A DNA stretch of 64,000 nucleotides from Oleisolibacter albus (GTDB taxonomy: Bacteria > Pseudomonadota > Alphaproteobacteria > Azospirillales > Azospirillaceae). A model generated the notes under the pieces. The model saw only the letters and a program-made list of their open reading frames with translations, ran no database searches and had not been told where the DNA came from. The translations under genes were made by a program, and so were the position numbers. Shown here in pieces: positions 17,458 to 25,888 of this stretch; the stretch's first letter is position 1; every line of letters starts with the position of its first letter. The stretch is from contig NZ_QGNJ01000004.1 of the NCBI RefSeq assembly GCF_003336875.1, positions 186,001 through 250,000 on the forward strand, read 5' to 3'.

Positions 17458-17534
17458 TGGCGCGCCCGAAAGGATTCGAACCTCTGACCCCCAGATTCGT
17501 AGTCTGGTGCTCTATCCAGCTGAGCTACGGGCGC
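17458..17534 (-). tRNA. tRNA-Arg(ACG), copy 2
   Basis: It has the same 77-nt sequence as the neighbouring copy (anticodon ACG, encoded CCA). The 38-bp spacer and the matching bases 3' of both copies (GGTGGAATGG on the plus strand) show a recent tandem duplication of about 115 bp. The ACG anticodon, read as inosine-CG, serves CGU, CGC and CGA codons. Confidence 0.97.
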
Positions 17535-17738
17535 GCTGTCTTCCAGTTCCAACACCCCGCTAAGGAGGCATCGGCCGGTGAGGCGCGCTTGATAGCGGAA
17601 CGGACGGACGATTGCAACGGATTTCTGACAGGGGTCGCCGCCGCGGCGCTGCTGCCATGGTCAGCCGCGCATTGCCGACCTCAGACCATTGGAGTATGTC
17701 ATGCTGCATTCCTTTATCCGGCTACAGGTTATCCCCCC

Positions 17739-18221
17739 GTGAGCGCGCCGCACGACCCGCAGAAGAACTTTCCCGTCACCTGGGAAGAACTCCACCGCAA
17801 TGCCAAGGCCATGGCCTGGCGCCTTCAGGACCGGGGTCCGTGGAAGGGCATCGTCGCCATCACCCGCGGCGGCCTGGTGCCGGCCGCCATCGTGGCGCGC
17901 GAGCTGGACATCCGCGTGGTGGAGACCATCTCGGTGAAGTCCTACGAGCATCAGACCCAGGGCGAGGTGAAGGTGCTGAAGTCGCCGGACGCGGTGACGG
18001 ACGAGGGCGAGGGCTGGCTGCTGATCGACGATCTGGTCGATACGGGCAAGACCGCGGCGGCCGTGCGCAAGATGATGCCCAAGGCCCATTTCGCCACCAT
18101 CTATGCCAAGCCCGCCGGCCGTCCGCTGGTGGACACCTTCATCACCGAGGTCAGCCAGGACACCTGGATTTTCTTCCCCTGGGACCTGCTGCCGGTCAGC
18201 TATCTGCAGATCGAGCGCTGA
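17739..18221 (+). CDS. gpt: Xanthine-guanine phosphoribosyltransferase
   Basis: This is a 160-residue cytosolic salvage enzyme converting xanthine or guanine plus PRPP to XMP or GMP. The PRPP-binding motif [20 protein letters not shown] is canonical. The N-terminal KFPVTW-like [39 protein letters not shown] and the C-terminal IFFPWDL match Gpt. No in-frame ATG lies nearby, so the start is taken as the GTG at 17739 (MSAPHDPQ) with ACAGG about 10 bases upstream. The length equals that of the E. coli enzyme. A strong terminator follows. Confidence 0.92.
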   Translation: MSAPHDPQKNFPVTWEELHRNAKAMAWRLQDRGPWKGIVAITRGGLVPAAIVARELDIRVVETISVKSYEHQTQGEVKVLKSPDAVTDEGEGWLLIDDLVDTGKTAAAVRKMMPKAHFATIYAKPAGRPLVDTFITEVSQDTWIFFPWDLLPVSYLQIER

Positions 18222-18266
18222 TCCGTCAGCACCCGGCGCGGGCTCCGCGCCGCGGTCCGATCATGG

Positions 18267-18299
18267 AAAAGCCCCCGGCCGTAAGGTCGGGGGCTTTTT
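18267..18299 (+). terminator. Rho-independent terminator after gpt
   Basis: AAAGCCCCCGGCC-GTAA-GGTCGGGGGCTTTTT forms a strong GC stem with a T5 tail and a matching A-run. It can serve both gpt (+) and the convergent gene at 18316 (-). Confidence 0.9.
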
Positions 18300-18315
18300 C
18301 GTCCGGGGCCGGGTG

Positions 18316-18708
18316 TCACTGTCCCTTCAGCGTCTGGCGGATGCTGGGGGCGTTGCGGATGGCGTCGCGGGTGCTGGAGCGGTTGTTGGGGCCGTCCATG
18401 GCGCCGCCGGCATCGAAGCTGGAATCGCCCTGCACGTCGGGCGGCGGCGGCTTGCCATAGATGGCGTCCAGCTTGGTGAATTCGGCCTTGTGGTACTCGT
18501 CCACCGTCTGATAGTCGGGCTGCACCGCACGGGGTGCGATGACCGGGACCTCTTCCGTCTGGGTCGGCTTGGCGGCGGGTGGCGGGGCTGCCGGTGCAGG
18601 ATTGTCGGCGCCGATGGCGTACTGGGCCGCCGCCGGTGCCGCCAGCAGCGGCAGCAGCAGGACCGTCGCCAGCAGGCTCCGGACAGGGGTGAACCGCATC
18701 GCCATCAT
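18316..18708 (-). CDS. Exported hypothetical protein, Pro/Ala-rich
   Basis: This is a 130-residue protein with a clear signal peptide (MRFTPVRSLLATVLLLPLLAAPAAAQ). A proline-rich stretch (NPAPAAPPPAAKPTQ) follows, and then a polar segment containing DYQTVDEYHKAEFTKLDAIYGKP. No catalytic motif or known domain is recognised. ATG codons at 18708, 18705 and 18699 are all possible starts; the purine-rich GAACGAAGA favours the first. The protein is probably periplasmic. It converges on gpt at a shared terminator. Confidence 0.6.
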   Translation of the reverse strand: MMAMRFTPVRSLLATVLLLPLLAAPAAAQYAIGADNPAPAAPPPAAKPTQTEEVPVIAPRAVQPDYQTVDEYHKAEFTKLDAIYGKPPPPDVQGDSSFDAGGAMDGPNNRSSTRDAIRNAPSIRQTLKGQ

Positions 18709-18775
18709 TCTTCGTTCTTTCGGCAGTTGCGTCATCCAGACTGGCACGCAGGGCGCCAGTGTAGCACGGGCGGGC

Positions 18776-19342
18776 CTATTCCCATCCCCCCAGCAACGGG
18801 CGCATGCGCAGCGAGTTCCGGTCGCGCACCCGCACACGCCCATGGACATGCTCCGGCAGCGCCTCACGGTTGCCGCCCACGCGCACCGGCCGCTCGGCGA
18901 AGCGGCCCAGGCTGATCATGCGGTCATAGGTGACGATGGCCGCCGCCACCGAGACATTGACGCAGAACTTGGTGGGGATCTTCACCACATGGTCGCAGCG
19001 TTCGACCATGGCGGGCGACAGGCTGCCGCGCTCCGGCCCGAACACATAGGCCGCCCGCAGCGGGTGGCGGAAGCTGGGCAGGTCCACGGCGTCGTCGGTC
19101 AGTTCCACGCCCACCAGCACGCAGCCCTCCGGCAGCGCCATCTCCGCAAGGGAATTCCAGGGGTAGAAGGGCATGTGGTCGACGCCGCCCGAGGTGTCGG
19201 TGGCCCGGATGGCGCCCATGTCCACCACGGCGTTGACGGTGAAGATGAAGCTGGCGCCGAAGGCGTGGCCGGTGCGCAGGATGGTGCCCACATTGCCCGC
19301 CTTGCTGATCCCCTCTGCGCCCAGGGCGAAATATCCACGCAT
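18776..19342 (-). CDS. SpoU/TrmH-family RNA 2'-O-methyltransferase
   Basis: This 188-residue SPOUT methyltransferase has the three family motifs. These are ISKAGNVGTILRTGHAFGAS (motif 1 with the catalytic Arg region), YVFGPERGSLSPAMVERCDHVVKIP (motif 2), and CVNVSVAAAIVTYDRM (motif 3), which together form the SAM-binding knot. It is short and lacks an N-terminal substrate-binding domain, like TrmL/YibK-type tRNA methyltransferases. The exact RNA target is not decidable from sequence. It is divergent from the asparaginase gene. Confidence 0.88.
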   Translation of the reverse strand: MRGYFALGAEGISKAGNVGTILRTGHAFGASFIFTVNAVVDMGAIRATDTSGGVDHMPFYPWNSLAEMALPEGCVLVGVELTDDAVDLPSFRHPLRAAYVFGPERGSLSPAMVERCDHVVKIPTKFCVNVSVAAAIVTYDRMISLGRFAERPVRVGGNREALPEHVHGRVRVRDRNSLRMRPLLGGWE

Positions 19343-19446
19343 GCTTTACCTGTCTGCCGTTCGTCCGGCACTCCTTGCACGTCCGCCCGCGCCTGGGCAA
19401 GGTGAAGCCCTTCCGCCCCGCCGCGGGCCAGTCATCGATACAGATC

Positions 19447-20577
19447 ATGCCGCACGCACGCGATAAAAACCCCTCCGCTTCCGGTCATGTCCATGACGGT
19501 TCCTGTGGCAGCGGCTGCTGCTGCGGGTCGGGCGATGGCGGGGCCGACCCGGCCCGCATCACCCTGCCGGACCACCGGGCCGACCCGATCCTGGTCGAGG
19601 TCACGCGCGGCCCCCTGATCGAGTCGGTCCATCGCGGCCGCGCCGTGGCGGTCGATGCCGGCGGCCATGTGCTGGCCAGCTGGGGCGATATCCAGGCCCC
19701 GGTCTATCCCCGCAGCTCCAACAAGTCGCTGCAGGCGCTGCCGCTGGTGGAAAGCGGTGCGGCCGACGCCTTCGGCCTGGACGATGCCGAGCTGGCGCTG
19801 GCCTGCGCCAGCCACCAGGGCGAGCCCATGCACACCACGCGCGTGGGCGCCTGGCTGGCCCGGCTGGGCCTGTCGGCGGCCGATCTGGAATGCGGCGCCC
19901 ATGCGCCCTACCACGCCCCCACCTGGGAGGCCATGCTGCGCCGGGGCGAGGCGTTCAGCGCCCTGCACAACAACTGCTCCGGCAAGCACAGCGGCATGCT
20001 GACCACGGCCCTGCACAAGGGCGAGTCGCTGAAGGGCTATGTGGGCTACCAGCATCCGGTGCAGCAGCGCATCCTCGGCGTCATCGAACAGATGACGGGC
20101 CAGGACCTGTCCCATGCCCCCTGGGGCGTGGATGGCTGCTCCATCCCCACCATCGGCGTGCCGCTGGAGGCGCTGGCCTATGCCATGGCCCGGATGGCCG
20201 ATCCGGTGGATCTGCCGTCGCGCCGGGCCGAGGCCGCGACGCGGCTGGTGCGGGCCTGGAGCCGGCATCCCGAGCTGGTGGCCGGCAGCGACGCCTTCGA
20301 CACCCTCTTCATGCAGGCGCTGAACAGCCGCATCGTCGTGAAGTCCGGCGCCGAGGGCATGTGCTGTGCCGTGGTGCCGGAGGTCGGCATCGGCGTGGCC
20401 CTGAAGATCGATGACGGGACCGGCCGCGCCGCCGGCCCGGCCATGGCCGCGGTGCTGCGCGCGCTGGACCTGCTGACGGCGGCGGAGGGGGAGGCGGTGC
20501 AGGCCCTGGCCGCGCCGCCCATCAGCAACCGCGCCGGGCTGACCGTCGGCACCCTGCGCGGCGGCCCGGCCTTCTGA
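19447..20577 (+). CDS. Class 3 (ReAV-like) L-asparaginase with Cys/His-rich N-terminal extension
   Basis: This is a 376-residue enzyme hydrolysing asparagine to aspartate and ammonia. It is unrelated to EcAII-type asparaginases. The Ser-Lys tandem is visible as SSNK (Ser90, Lys93) plus Ser122 in CASHQGE. The zinc-site residues known from Rhizobium etli ReAV are at Cys177 and Lys180 (HNNCSGKHSG) and Cys231 (DGCSIPT). All of these are offset by exactly 42 residues relative to ReAV numbering. The added N-terminus contains HVHDGSCGSGCCCGSG, four Cys and two His, which looks metal-binding. The start ATG at 19447 is chosen, and a weaker upstream start at 19375 would overlap the trmH-like promoter region. 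Confidence 0.88.
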   Translation: MPHARDKNPSASGHVHDGSCGSGCCCGSGDGGADPARITLPDHRADPILVEVTRGPLIESVHRGRAVAVDAGGHVLASWGDIQAPVYPRSSNKSLQALPLVESGAADAFGLDDAELALACASHQGEPMHTTRVGAWLARLGLSAADLECGAHAPYHAPTWEAMLRRGEAFSALHNNCSGKHSGMLTTALHKGESLKGYVGYQHPVQQRILGVIEQMTGQDLSHAPWGVDGCSIPTIGVPLEALAYAMARMADPVDLPSRRAEAATRLVRAWSRHPELVAGSDAFDTLFMQALNSRIVVKSGAEGMCCAVVPEVGIGVALKIDDGTGRAAGPAMAAVLRALDLLTAAEGEAVQALAAPPISNRAGLTVGTLRGGPAF

Positions 20578-20593
20578 GCCGCTCCGCCGGTCC

Positions 20594-20637
20594 AAGCCGG
20601 CCGGACCCGGGCAGAGATCCGGGCCGGCCGGCGGCTT
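20594..20637 (+). terminator. GC-rich hairpin after the asparaginase gene
   Basis: AAGCCGGCCGGACCCGG and CCGGGCCGGCCGGCGGCTT can pair around GCAGAGAT, giving an imperfect stem followed by CTTTCG. It is probably a terminator for the upstream gene. Confidence 0.45.
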
Positions 20638-20689
20638 TCGCCACGGTAAGACGATCAACGACAATCAACGATATGGAGGAGACCCGAGC

Positions 20690-21667
20690 ATGCGTGCTGT
20701 CCTGTGCAAGGAATTCGGCCCGCCCGAGAGCCTGAGCCTGGAGGAGGTGCCGGCCCCGGCCCTGGGGCCGGGCCAGGTGCGGGTGGCGGTCAAGGCCGCC
20801 GCCATCAATTTCGCCGATACGCTGGTGATCCAGGGCAAGTACCAGGAGAAGCCGCCCTTCCCCTTCATCCCCGGCCTGGAACTGGCCGGCGACATCCTGG
20901 AGCTGGGGGAGGGGGCGCCGAAGCATCTGGCGCCGGGCCAGCGGGTCATCGGCCTGTCGCCCAAGGGCGCCTATTGCAGCGAGGCCGTGGTGGATGCGGC
21001 CATGGTGCTGCCGATGCCGCCGGGCATGGATTATGCCGTGGGGGCCAGCTTCCCCGTGGCCTATGGCACCTCGCACATGGGTCTGGTGGACCGGGCCGGG
21101 CTGAAGGCGGGGGAGACGCTGCTGGTGCTGGGCGCCTCCGGCGGGGTCGGACTGACGGCGGTGGAGATCGGCAAGGCGCTGGGTGCCCGTGTCATCGCCG
21201 CGGCCAGTTCGGACGACAAGCTGGCGCTCTGCCGTGCCCATGGCGCCGACGCCACCATCAATTACGCGACCGAGGATCTCAAGGCGCGGATGAAGGAGCT
21301 GGCGCCCAAGGGGGCCGATGTCATCTATGATCCCGTCGGCGGCGACGCCTTCGACGCCGCCCTGCGCTGCGTCGCCTGGGAAGGCCGCATCGTCACCATC
21401 GGCTATGCCTCGGGCCGCATCCCCAGCGTCCCGGCCAATCTGCTGCTGGTGAAGAACTGCAGCGTCATCGGCCATTACTGGGGCGCCTATGCCCGGCACA
21501 ATCCCGCCCGGCTGGGCCAGAGTCTGCTGGAGCTGATGCGGATGTGGTCGGCAGGCACGCTGAAGCCCCATGTCAGCCACGCTCTGCCGCTGGCGCAGTA
21601 TGCCGAGGCCCTGCGCCTGCTGATGGACCGCAAGGCCACGGGCAAGGTGGTGCTGACCATCGGCTGA
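20690..21667 (+). CDS. NADPH:quinone oxidoreductase, zeta-crystallin-like MDR family
   Basis: This is a 325-residue zinc-independent medium-chain reductase. The N-terminal GroES-like domain includes AAAINFADTLVIQGKY and PGLELAGDILELGEG. The Rossmann motif is VLGASGGVGLTAVEIGKALGA at about 140-160, and GADVIYDPVGGDAFDAALR follows. The zinc-ligand Cys of alcohol dehydrogenases is absent, as expected. Typical substrates are quinones or enoyl compounds. A strong ribosome site GGAGGAG lies about 9 bases before the ATG. A terminator region separates it from the convergent amtB. Confidence 0.9.
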   Translation: MRAVLCKEFGPPESLSLEEVPAPALGPGQVRVAVKAAAINFADTLVIQGKYQEKPPFPFIPGLELAGDILELGEGAPKHLAPGQRVIGLSPKGAYCSEAVVDAAMVLPMPPGMDYAVGASFPVAYGTSHMGLVDRAGLKAGETLLVLGASGGVGLTAVEIGKALGARVIAAASSDDKLALCRAHGADATINYATEDLKARMKELAPKGADVIYDPVGGDAFDAALRCVAWEGRIVTIGYASGRIPSVPANLLLVKNCSVIGHYWGAYARHNPARLGQSLLELMRMWSAGTLKPHVSHALPLAQYAEALRLLMDRKATGKVVLTIG

Positions 21668-21688
21668 TCCGCCGGCCGGGCAAAAGAA

Positions 21689-21768
21689 CGCCGCCGGACG
21701 CTGCTCCGTCCGGCGGCGGGAATTCTGGGTCCGGGTGCCGACTGGCCGTCCTGGGGCCGGTCGGCACC
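21689..21768 (-). terminator. Convergent terminator region between the quinone reductase and amtB
   Basis: Two hairpins are present. CGCCGCCGGACG-CTGCTC-CGTCCGGCGGCG (21689-21718) is followed on the minus strand by TTCTTTTG and would end amtB transcripts. GGTGCCGAC...GTCGGCACC (21734-21768) is a second stem that both convergent transcripts would cross. Confidence 0.7.
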
Positions 21769-21777
21769 CGGTCGGGA

Positions 21778-23124
21778 TCAGTGGACGGATTCGCCGTGCA
21801 GGGCGATGTCCAGCCCGTCGCGCTCCGCCTCCTCGTCGACACGCAGGCCGATGGTGAACTTGATGGCGTAGAGGATGGCCGCGGTCAGCACCGCCGTGTA
21901 GATCACGGTGAAGCCGACGCCCTGCACCTGGAGCCACAGCGCGCCGGCATTGCCCTCCAGCAGGCCCAGGGTGGTGGCGGGGTCCTTCTCCAGCGCGGCG
22001 GCGAAGGCCCCTTCGCTGTTGGCCACGGCGATCTTGGCGAAGACACCGGTCAGCAGCGCGCCGACAATGCCGCCGACGCCATGCACGCCGAACACGTCCA
22101 GGCTGTCGTCATAGCCCAGCGCATGCTTCAGGCTGGTGGAGGCGAAGTAGCAGATGATCGAGGCCACAGCGCCGATGATCAGCGCACCGGTGCCGTCGAC
22201 GAAGCCCGCCGCCGGGGTGATGGCGACCAGACCGGCCACGGCGCCGGTGATGATGCCCAGCACCGAGGGCTTCCGCTTCACGGCCCATTCCACGAACATC
22301 CAGGCCATCGCCGCGGCGCCGGTGGCGATCTGGGTCACGGCCATGGCCATGCCGGCGCGCGGGCCGGCAGTCACCGCCGAGCCGGCGTTGAAGCCGAACC
22401 AGCCCACCCACAGCAGCGAGGCGCCGATCAGCGACAGAACCAGATTGTGCGGGGCGAAATCGCCGTTGGGATAGCCCTTGCGCTTGCCGATCACCAGGCA
22501 GGTCACCAGCCCGGCGATGCCGGCATTGATGTGGACCACGGTGCCGCCGGCGAAGTCGAGCACACCCAGCTGGAAGAAATAGCCGGTGGGGTGCCAGACG
22601 GCATGGCAGATCGGCACATACACGATCAGCGACCACAGGGCCGCGAAGACCATCAGCGCCGAGAACTTCATGCGGTCGGCAAAGGCGCCGGTGATCAGGG
22701 CCGGGGTGATGATGGCAAAGGTCATCTGGAACATCATGAACACCGACTCCGGAATGGTCGGTGCCAGCGCATGCGTCCCTTTCGGGTCCAGCCCGGCCAG
22801 GAAGGCCCGGTCAAGCCCGCCCAGGAAGCTTCCCCCGTCGGTCAGGGCCAGGCTGTAGCCCAGGACGAACCAGAGAACGGTCACCAGGCAGCAGATGGCA
22901 AAGCTCTGCATGACCATCGCCAGCACATTGTGCTTGCGCACCAGGCCGCCATAGAACAGCGCCAGGCCGGGAATGGTCATCAGCAGCACCAACGCCGTCG
23001 AGGTCAGCATCCACGCCGTGTCGCCACCGCTGATGGTCGGACCGGCGGGGGCATCCTGGGCGAGGGCCACGCCCGGAACCAGCGCCAGGCACGCTGCAAG
23101 GATCAGGTTAGACAGTCGATTCAT
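21778..23124 (-). CDS. amtB: Ammonium transporter
   Basis: This is a 448-residue inner-membrane ammonium channel. A signal-peptide-like start (MNRLSNLILAACLALVPGVALA) precedes 11 predicted helices. Signatures are GGDTAWMLTSTALVLLMTIPGLALFYGGL, DFAGGTVVHINAGIAGL with the first pore histidine, and DDSLDVFGVHGVGGIVGALLTGVFA with the second. The start has GGGGAG 4 bases upstream. No glnK gene accompanies it, which is unusual for amtB, so PII control must come from elsewhere. The upstream region holds an NtrC-type site and sigma-54 elements, consistent with induction by nitrogen limitation. Confidence 0.96.
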   Translation of the reverse strand: MNRLSNLILAACLALVPGVALAQDAPAGPTISGGDTAWMLTSTALVLLMTIPGLALFYGGLVRKHNVLAMVMQSFAICCLVTVLWFVLGYSLALTDGGSFLGGLDRAFLAGLDPKGTHALAPTIPESVFMMFQMTFAIITPALITGAFADRMKFSALMVFAALWSLIVYVPICHAVWHPTGYFFQLGVLDFAGGTVVHINAGIAGLVTCLVIGKRKGYPNGDFAPHNLVLSLIGASLLWVGWFGFNAGSAVTAGPRAGMAMAVTQIATGAAAMAWMFVEWAVKRKPSVLGIITGAVAGLVAITPAAGFVDGTGALIIGAVASIICYFASTSLKHALGYDDSLDVFGVHGVGGIVGALLTGVFAKIAVANSEGAFAAALEKDPATTLGLLEGNAGALWLQVQGVGFTVIYTAVLTAAILYAIKFTIGLRVDEEAERDGLDIALHGESVH

Positions 23125-23189
23125 GTGGCTCCCCATTCTTGTGGGCACGGGGGCCGACCCGGCCGCCGCACACGCCGCCCTGCCTCCTT

Positions 23190-23204
23190 TCAACTTCCGT
23201 GCCG
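23190..23204 (-). promoter_or_regulatory. Weak sigma-54 promoter candidate for amtB
   Basis: Read on the minus strand, CGGCACGGAAGTTGA matches the -24/-12 pattern except that the -12 GC is GA. The spacing is correct, and it lies 66-80 bp before the amtB start. The substitution at a nearly invariant base makes this doubtful. Confidence 0.3.
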
Positions 23205-23288
23205 CGGCGCAAAGCCGCGGATTTCCTGGGGAACCGAGTCGGTGCCGCGTGCTCACTAAGCAGGCAGTTCGGGTGCGCGGGCTGAAAA

Positions 23289-23305
23289 TGCACAAAAATC
23301 GTGCA
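23289..23305. promoter_or_regulatory. NtrC-type enhancer site between amtB and glgC
   Basis: TGCAC-AAAAATC-GTGCA is a perfect 5-bp-arm palindrome of 17 bp. This is the length and core of the NtrC consensus TGCACC-N5-GGTGCA. It sits about 165 bp upstream of amtB and about 150 bp upstream of the sigma-54 promoter facing glgC, a normal enhancer distance for both. Confidence 0.65.
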
Positions 23306-23454
23306 GAAACAGGACGGACGGAAAGTTCCGATTTTCGCGCTCCGGCAACAGTTTAGTTTCAAAATCATGGAAAGCGGCACGGGCCGCCGTGGTGTTCCCC
23401 GGCCTGTGCCGAAACAATAGGCAGATTCCCGGCGCAGTACGGCTCCCCCGGTCG

Positions 23455-23469
23455 TGGCACCGCGCTTGC
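23455..23469 (+). promoter_or_regulatory. Sigma-54 (RpoN) promoter facing glgC
   Basis: TGGCAC-CGCGC-TTGC matches the -24/-12 consensus exactly, with GG and GC separated by 10 bp. It points toward glgC and would give a leader of about 100 nt. No other gene start lies between it and glgC. Confidence 0.65.
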
Positions 23470-23584
23470 GTATTTTTCGCCTGTTGTGCGCTGCGGCACA
23501 GATTGGCCGCGCGTTTGGAAATATGGCAGTCTTACCGCCCGTACCACCGACGGGCGTAACGATGTGATCGGGAGGACTCAAGCA

Positions 23585-24874
23585 GTGCCCAGTATGATGT
23601 CGGATTCACGCCTGGACCAGGAACTGCGCCAGGCCCCCAGGCACGCCCTTGCGCTGGTCCTTGCCGGTGGTCGCGGCAGCCGGCTGAAGCAGCTGACCGA
23701 TCGTCGTGCCAAGCCGGCGGTCCATTTCGGCGGCAAGTTCCGGATCATCGACTTTGCCCTGTCGAACTGCATCAATTCCGGCTTCCGCCGCATTTCGGTG
23801 CTGACCCAGTACAAGTCCCACTCGTTGCTGCGGCACCTTCAGCGCGGCTGGAATTTCCTGCGTGGCGAGATCGGCGAATTCGTCGACATGCTGCCGGCGC
23901 AGCAGCGCATCGACGAGACCAGCTGGTACCAGGGCACGGCCGATGCCGTGTACCAGAACCTGGACATCCTGCGGGTGCATGGGGCCGAATGGGTGCTGAT
24001 CCTGGCCGGCGACCATATCTACAAGATGGACTATGCCAACATGCTGGCCGACCATATCCGCACCGGCGCGGATGTGACCGTGGCCTGCATCGAGGTGCCG
24101 CGCATGCAGGCCACCGGATTCGGTGTCATGCATGTGGATGAGCGCAACCGTGTCGTCAGCTTCCTGGAAAAGCCGGCCGATCCGCCGGCCATGCCGGGCC
24201 GGCCGGACATGGCGCTGGCCAGCATGGGCGTCTACATCTTCAACGCCGCGTTCCTGTACGACCAGTTGGAGCGGGACGCGCGCGATCCCGCCTCCAGCCG
24301 TGATTTCGGCAAGGACATCATCCCCTATCTGGTGCCGCGGGCCACGGTGGTGGCGCATCATTTCAACCAGTCCTGCGTCTATAACCGGGCGCCAGGGTCG
24401 GAGGCCTACTGGCGCGATGTCGGCACGGTGGAGGCCTATTGGGAGGCCAATATCGACCTCTGCCATGTCTCGCCGTCGCTGGACCTCTATGATGCCAGCT
24501 GGCCGATCTTCACCTATCAGGAGCAGCTGCCGCCGGCCAAATTCGTCTTCGACGATGAGGACCGCCGTGGCATGGCCGTGGACAGCATGGTGTCGGCCGG
24601 CTGCATCATCTCCGGTTCCAGCGTGCGGCGCTCGCTGCTGTTCAACAAGGTCCGCATGCATTCCTATTCCGAACTCACCGACACCGTCCTGCTGCCGGAG
24701 GTGGAGGTCGAGCGCAATTGCCGCCTGACCAAGGTGGTGGTGGACCGCGGCTGCCAGATCCCGCCGGGGCTTGTGGTCGGGGAGAATCCGGAGGAGGATG
24801 CCCGTCGTTTCTACCGGTCGGAGAACGGTGTCGTGCTGATCACGCAGGACATGCTGGCGCGTCTCCGCAGCTGA
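23585..24874 (+). CDS. glgC: Glucose-1-phosphate adenylyltransferase
   Basis: GlgC makes ADP-glucose from ATP and glucose-1-phosphate, the committed step of bacterial glycogen synthesis. The 429-residue protein has the nucleotide-binding start [24 protein letters not shown] and [11 protein letters not shown]. It also has [23 protein letters not shown], the sugar-phosphate site FLEKPADPP and a C-terminal beta-helix region. The GTG at 23585 is chosen because GGGAGG lies 9 bases upstream; an ATG three codons later would be too far from it. It is followed by map and glgA on the same strand. The RpoN promoter and NtrC site upstream suggest expression under nitrogen limitation, when excess carbon is stored. 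Confidence 0.95.
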   Translation: MPSMMSDSRLDQELRQAPRHALALVLAGGRGSRLKQLTDRRAKPAVHFGGKFRIIDFALSNCINSGFRRISVLTQYKSHSLLRHLQRGWNFLRGEIGEFVDMLPAQQRIDETSWYQGTADAVYQNLDILRVHGAEWVLILAGDHIYKMDYANMLADHIRTGADVTVACIEVPRMQATGFGVMHVDERNRVVSFLEKPADPPAMPGRPDMALASMGVYIFNAAFLYDQLERDARDPASSRDFGKDIIPYLVPRATVVAHHFNQSCVYNRAPGSEAYWRDVGTVEAYWEANIDLCHVSPSLDLYDASWPIFTYQEQLPPAKFVFDDEDRRGMAVDSMVSAGCIISGSSVRRSLLFNKVRMHSYSELTDTVLLPEVEVERNCRLTKVVVDRGCQIPPGLVVGENPEEDARRFYRSENGVVLITQDMLARLRS

Positions 24875-24932
24875 CACGGGGGCCGGGGCCGACTGGCCGC
24901 GCCGGCCGGTCGGCGTCCCGCAATGCAGGACC

Positions 24933-25796
24933 ATGATGAAGAGCATCTCCGGTCCCTTCCTGCCCGGTCCCTTCGTGCTGGACCCCAGCGGCCGCCGGGT
25001 CCGCCTGCACGATGCCGCCGGGTTCGCCCGGCTGCGGGCGGCCGGCCGTGTGGCCGCCGCCTGCCTGGACCATCTGGCCCCGGCCGTGCGCCCGGGGATC
25101 AGCACCGGCGACCTCGACGGGCTGGTGGCGGACTTCCTGGGGGCGCAGGGCGCCCTCGCCGCCACGCTGGGCTATCGCGGCTTCCCCAAATCCTGCTGCA
25201 TCTCCGTCAATGACGAGGTCAATCACGGCATCCCCTCGCCGGCCCGGCGGCTGGCGGACGGTGACATCGTCAATGTCGATGTCACCGCCATCGTCGAGGG
25301 CTGGTACGGCGATACCAGCCGCATGTATCTGGTGGGGGCGGTGGCGCCGGCGGCGCGGCGGCTGGTGGACGCCACCTGGGAGGCGACCATGGCCGGCGTC
25401 ATGGCCGTGCGCCCCGGCGGCCATCTCGGCGATATCGGCCACGCCGTGGAGACGGTGGCGCGGCGATGCGGCTACAGCACCGTGCGCGACTATGTGGGCC
25501 ATGGCATCGGTCAGGTCTTCCACGATGCGCCCCAGGTCCTGCATTGGGGCAATCCGGGCACCGGCATGCGGTTGCTGCCGGGCATGGTCTTCACGGTGGA
25601 GCCGATGCTGAACATCGGCGGCCCGGCCGTGCGCACGCTGCCGGACCGCTGGACCAATGTCACCGTCGACGGCAGCCTGTCGGCCCAGTTCGAGCATATG
25701 GTCGGTGTGACCGACACCGGCGTCGAGATCTTCACCCTGTCACCGGCCGGCCATGAGCGCCCGCCCTATCCCGGGGGACCGCCTGGTTCCGGCTGA
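24933..25796 (+). CDS. map: Type I methionine aminopeptidase inside the glycogen gene cluster
   Basis: This is a 287-residue metalloenzyme removing N-terminal Met from new proteins. Metal ligands are visible: Asp in [20 protein letters not shown] (two Asp), His in [11 protein letters not shown], Glu in [11 protein letters not shown] and Glu in [14 protein letters not shown] carries the substrate-site His. The N-terminus is an extension of about 25 residues with no zinc finger. It lies 58 bp after glgC and 92 bp before glgA, so the three may be co-transcribed, which is an unusual setting. It may be a second map copy; that needs the rest of the genome. Confidence 0.92.
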   Translation: MMKSISGPFLPGPFVLDPSGRRVRLHDAAGFARLRAAGRVAAACLDHLAPAVRPGISTGDLDGLVADFLGAQGALAATLGYRGFPKSCCISVNDEVNHGIPSPARRLADGDIVNVDVTAIVEGWYGDTSRMYLVGAVAPAARRLVDATWEATMAGVMAVRPGGHLGDIGHAVETVARRCGYSTVRDYVGHGIGQVFHDAPQVLHWGNPGTGMRLLPGMVFTVEPMLNIGGPAVRTLPDRWTNVTVDGSLSAQFEHMVGVTDTGVEIFTLSPAGHERPPYPGGPPGSG

Positions 25797-25888
25797 GGCA
25801 CCGGATGGTTCCCGTGCTTCCGTTCCTCGCCTCTCCCGGCCGGCGCGGTGCCGTCCCGACCGATCACTCTCCAGGGCAGTCCGAGATC

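Noticed and set aside
17457-17738. Upstream in-frame extension of gpt through the tRNA-Arg gene
   Set aside because: It translates a tRNA gene; the GTG at 17739 gives the standard Gpt length.
23190-23204. Accepting the amtB sigma-54 element as certain
   Set aside because: The -12 base is A instead of the nearly invariant C, so it is listed only as a weak candidate.
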